This document shows positions 62,941 to 64,000 of a stretch of DNA of 64,000 nucleotides, one piece after another. Position 1 is the stretch's first letter, and every line of letters begins with the position of its first letter. Origin of the DNA: Apostichopus japonicus (taxonomy: Eukaryota > Echinodermata > Holothuroidea > Aspidochirotida > Stichopodidae); the NCBI RefSeq assembly GCF_037975245.1, contig NC_092575.1, forward strand, positions 15,418,310 to 15,482,309. Reading direction: 5' to 3'. The notes under the pieces were generated by a model, which had not been told where the DNA came from, searched no databases, and saw only the letters and a list, made by a program, of their open reading frames with translations. Made by a program: the position numbers and the translations under genes.

Positions 62941-64000
62941 AATGGAAAAAATCTAGTCACAGTGACTAGAGTTAGCTAATCATTACCAATTCGTTAGTTG
63001 CATACCAATTTGCATGGTCGTTCGACTAATATAAGTTAGTCACATAAATTTGTACGAACTTTGTTGACACTCACTATGCATGTCATGTATGTAAGCGTGA
63101 CGAGAATATTCTAGTCTTCTGTTTGTTTACTTTCTATAACCTTCAGCTTTGACCAATGACGTCATTATTTTTATCCAATCATCGTACCGTAGAATACCGT
63201 GTGCTCAGCTGATCAGAGATCAAAAATTCAGACGACGGCCGGCGATGACATGTATACTGTATGCACGTACGTGGTACGTCGTACGTCGTACATTGCGGCC
63301 ATTACCTAACTGCAGATAGAACAGGGCCATCAACAAAATAAGAAGATTCTTAATCATTTAACAAATTGTCAGAAGCAGTTTCAAAATGTGGTCAGTTAGG
63401 TAAGTTCAATCACAACTGAAATTCTAATAAATAATAATTGACACAATTGACATAATGTTCAAAAAAGGTTTGAATATCCGCGATATGTTTGGCTGGAAAG
63501 TATGGGTAAAATTATAACGTTAGGCCATAGCAAGCAAAACTGTGGCTAACGCTAGGACGAAGCTAGGCTAGGAGTTAGTCTACCTAGTGTAGCCCACATG
63601 CGCTCGTAGATGTATAGTACTATAGAAGCAGTAATACACACTTATATGACATATTTTATATAAATGTGTATTATTAGCTAGTATACTAGGCCAATATTCT
63701 ATACTGTTACGAGCGCCTGTGGTGTAGGCTAGCATACGTCAAGTTTCTAGACACTTCGTCGACCACCAACCCGGTCTGCATTTCGTGCACTCTGAACTGA
63801 AGATCTTCGGAGTGGTACTTACCTTCTGCTCTAGTACATGGTACAAAGTACATGGTACTCATATTTTAGGTTATTTTTGATAAAGTTGGAAGTACCTGGT
63901 GTTTAACTTAGAACAAAAACTCAGTTTCAATGCATGAAATACCCATAATGTTGTTAGCTTAGGCCTAGGCCTCAGGTTCATAGTGGCGCTATGTTAGTAT
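62941..64000. other. No recognised gene; possible first exon of a gene beyond the window
   Basis: At 63,386 an ATG (MWSV) is followed after a few codons by a good donor (AG-GTAAGT at about 63,399), which could be a short first coding exon on +. Nothing downstream in the window confirms it. Palindromic GTACGTGGTACGTCGTACG lies at about 63,267-63,290. Confidence 0.2.

Overview
This window is animal nuclear DNA: AT-rich, with split genes that have clear GT/AG splice sites and many transposons. Immunoglobulin-like receptors, tRNA-headed SINEs, non-LTR retrotransposon tails, a P2X7-type zinc-binding fragment and hAT-like MITEs together suggest a marine invertebrate deuterostome. An echinoderm, perhaps a sea cucumber, is my best guess, but the sequence alone does not prove it.

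The backbone is a repeatedly duplicated locus for one family of single-pass Ig receptors. A member has a signal peptide plus a V-like Ig domain in exon 1, usually a short second extracellular segment, then one exon for a Ser/Thr-rich stalk, a transmembrane helix and a tail of about 60-70 residues with an NPxY-type box and a terminal (I/V)YYY(V/I) box. On the + strand there is a collapsed pseudogene (4.3-4.8 kb), an intact gene A (8.8-12.1 kb) and a locus B (29.7-34.5 kb) that carries a 2,329-bp tandem duplication. On the - strand there are two copies, C (52.0-53.7 kb, broken by two frameshifts) and D (60.4-62.6 kb, open). Their flanks are duplicated too: about 2.7-4.2 kb matches 14.0 plus 26.8-27.7 kb, 7.5-8.8 kb matches 28.6-29.7 kb, 12.1-13.4 kb matches 34.5-35.1 kb, and 49.6-54.0 kb matches 57.7-62.9 kb. 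Positions 3-170 hold the end of another coding region whose tail contains a consensus ITAM.

The most striking object is a 12,738-bp DNA transposon at 14,061-26,798, inserted between receptor modules A and B. It has near-perfect terminal inverted repeats, a TA target duplication and long subterminal arrays built from TTTACC, TTACCGCGGTAA and related words. It contains two divergent multi-exon genes: a CACTA/EnSpm-type transposase on + and a BEN-domain DNA-binding protein with a coiled coil on -. The paralogous empty site lies near 2,802 in the same window. The layout recalls plant En/Spm (TnpD transposase plus TnpA binding subterminal repeats), with a BEN protein possibly in the TnpA role.

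From 36 to 49 kb the sequence is mostly transposon debris: a nest of CAGTGGCG-ended hAT-like elements, a complete 357-bp MITE, a broken P2X7-like zinc-binding domain and a possible Ig-receptor remnant. Tandem repeats (about 155 bp and 33 bp) sit just outside the two - strand receptor modules. No RNA gene, CRISPR array or viral gene was recognised.
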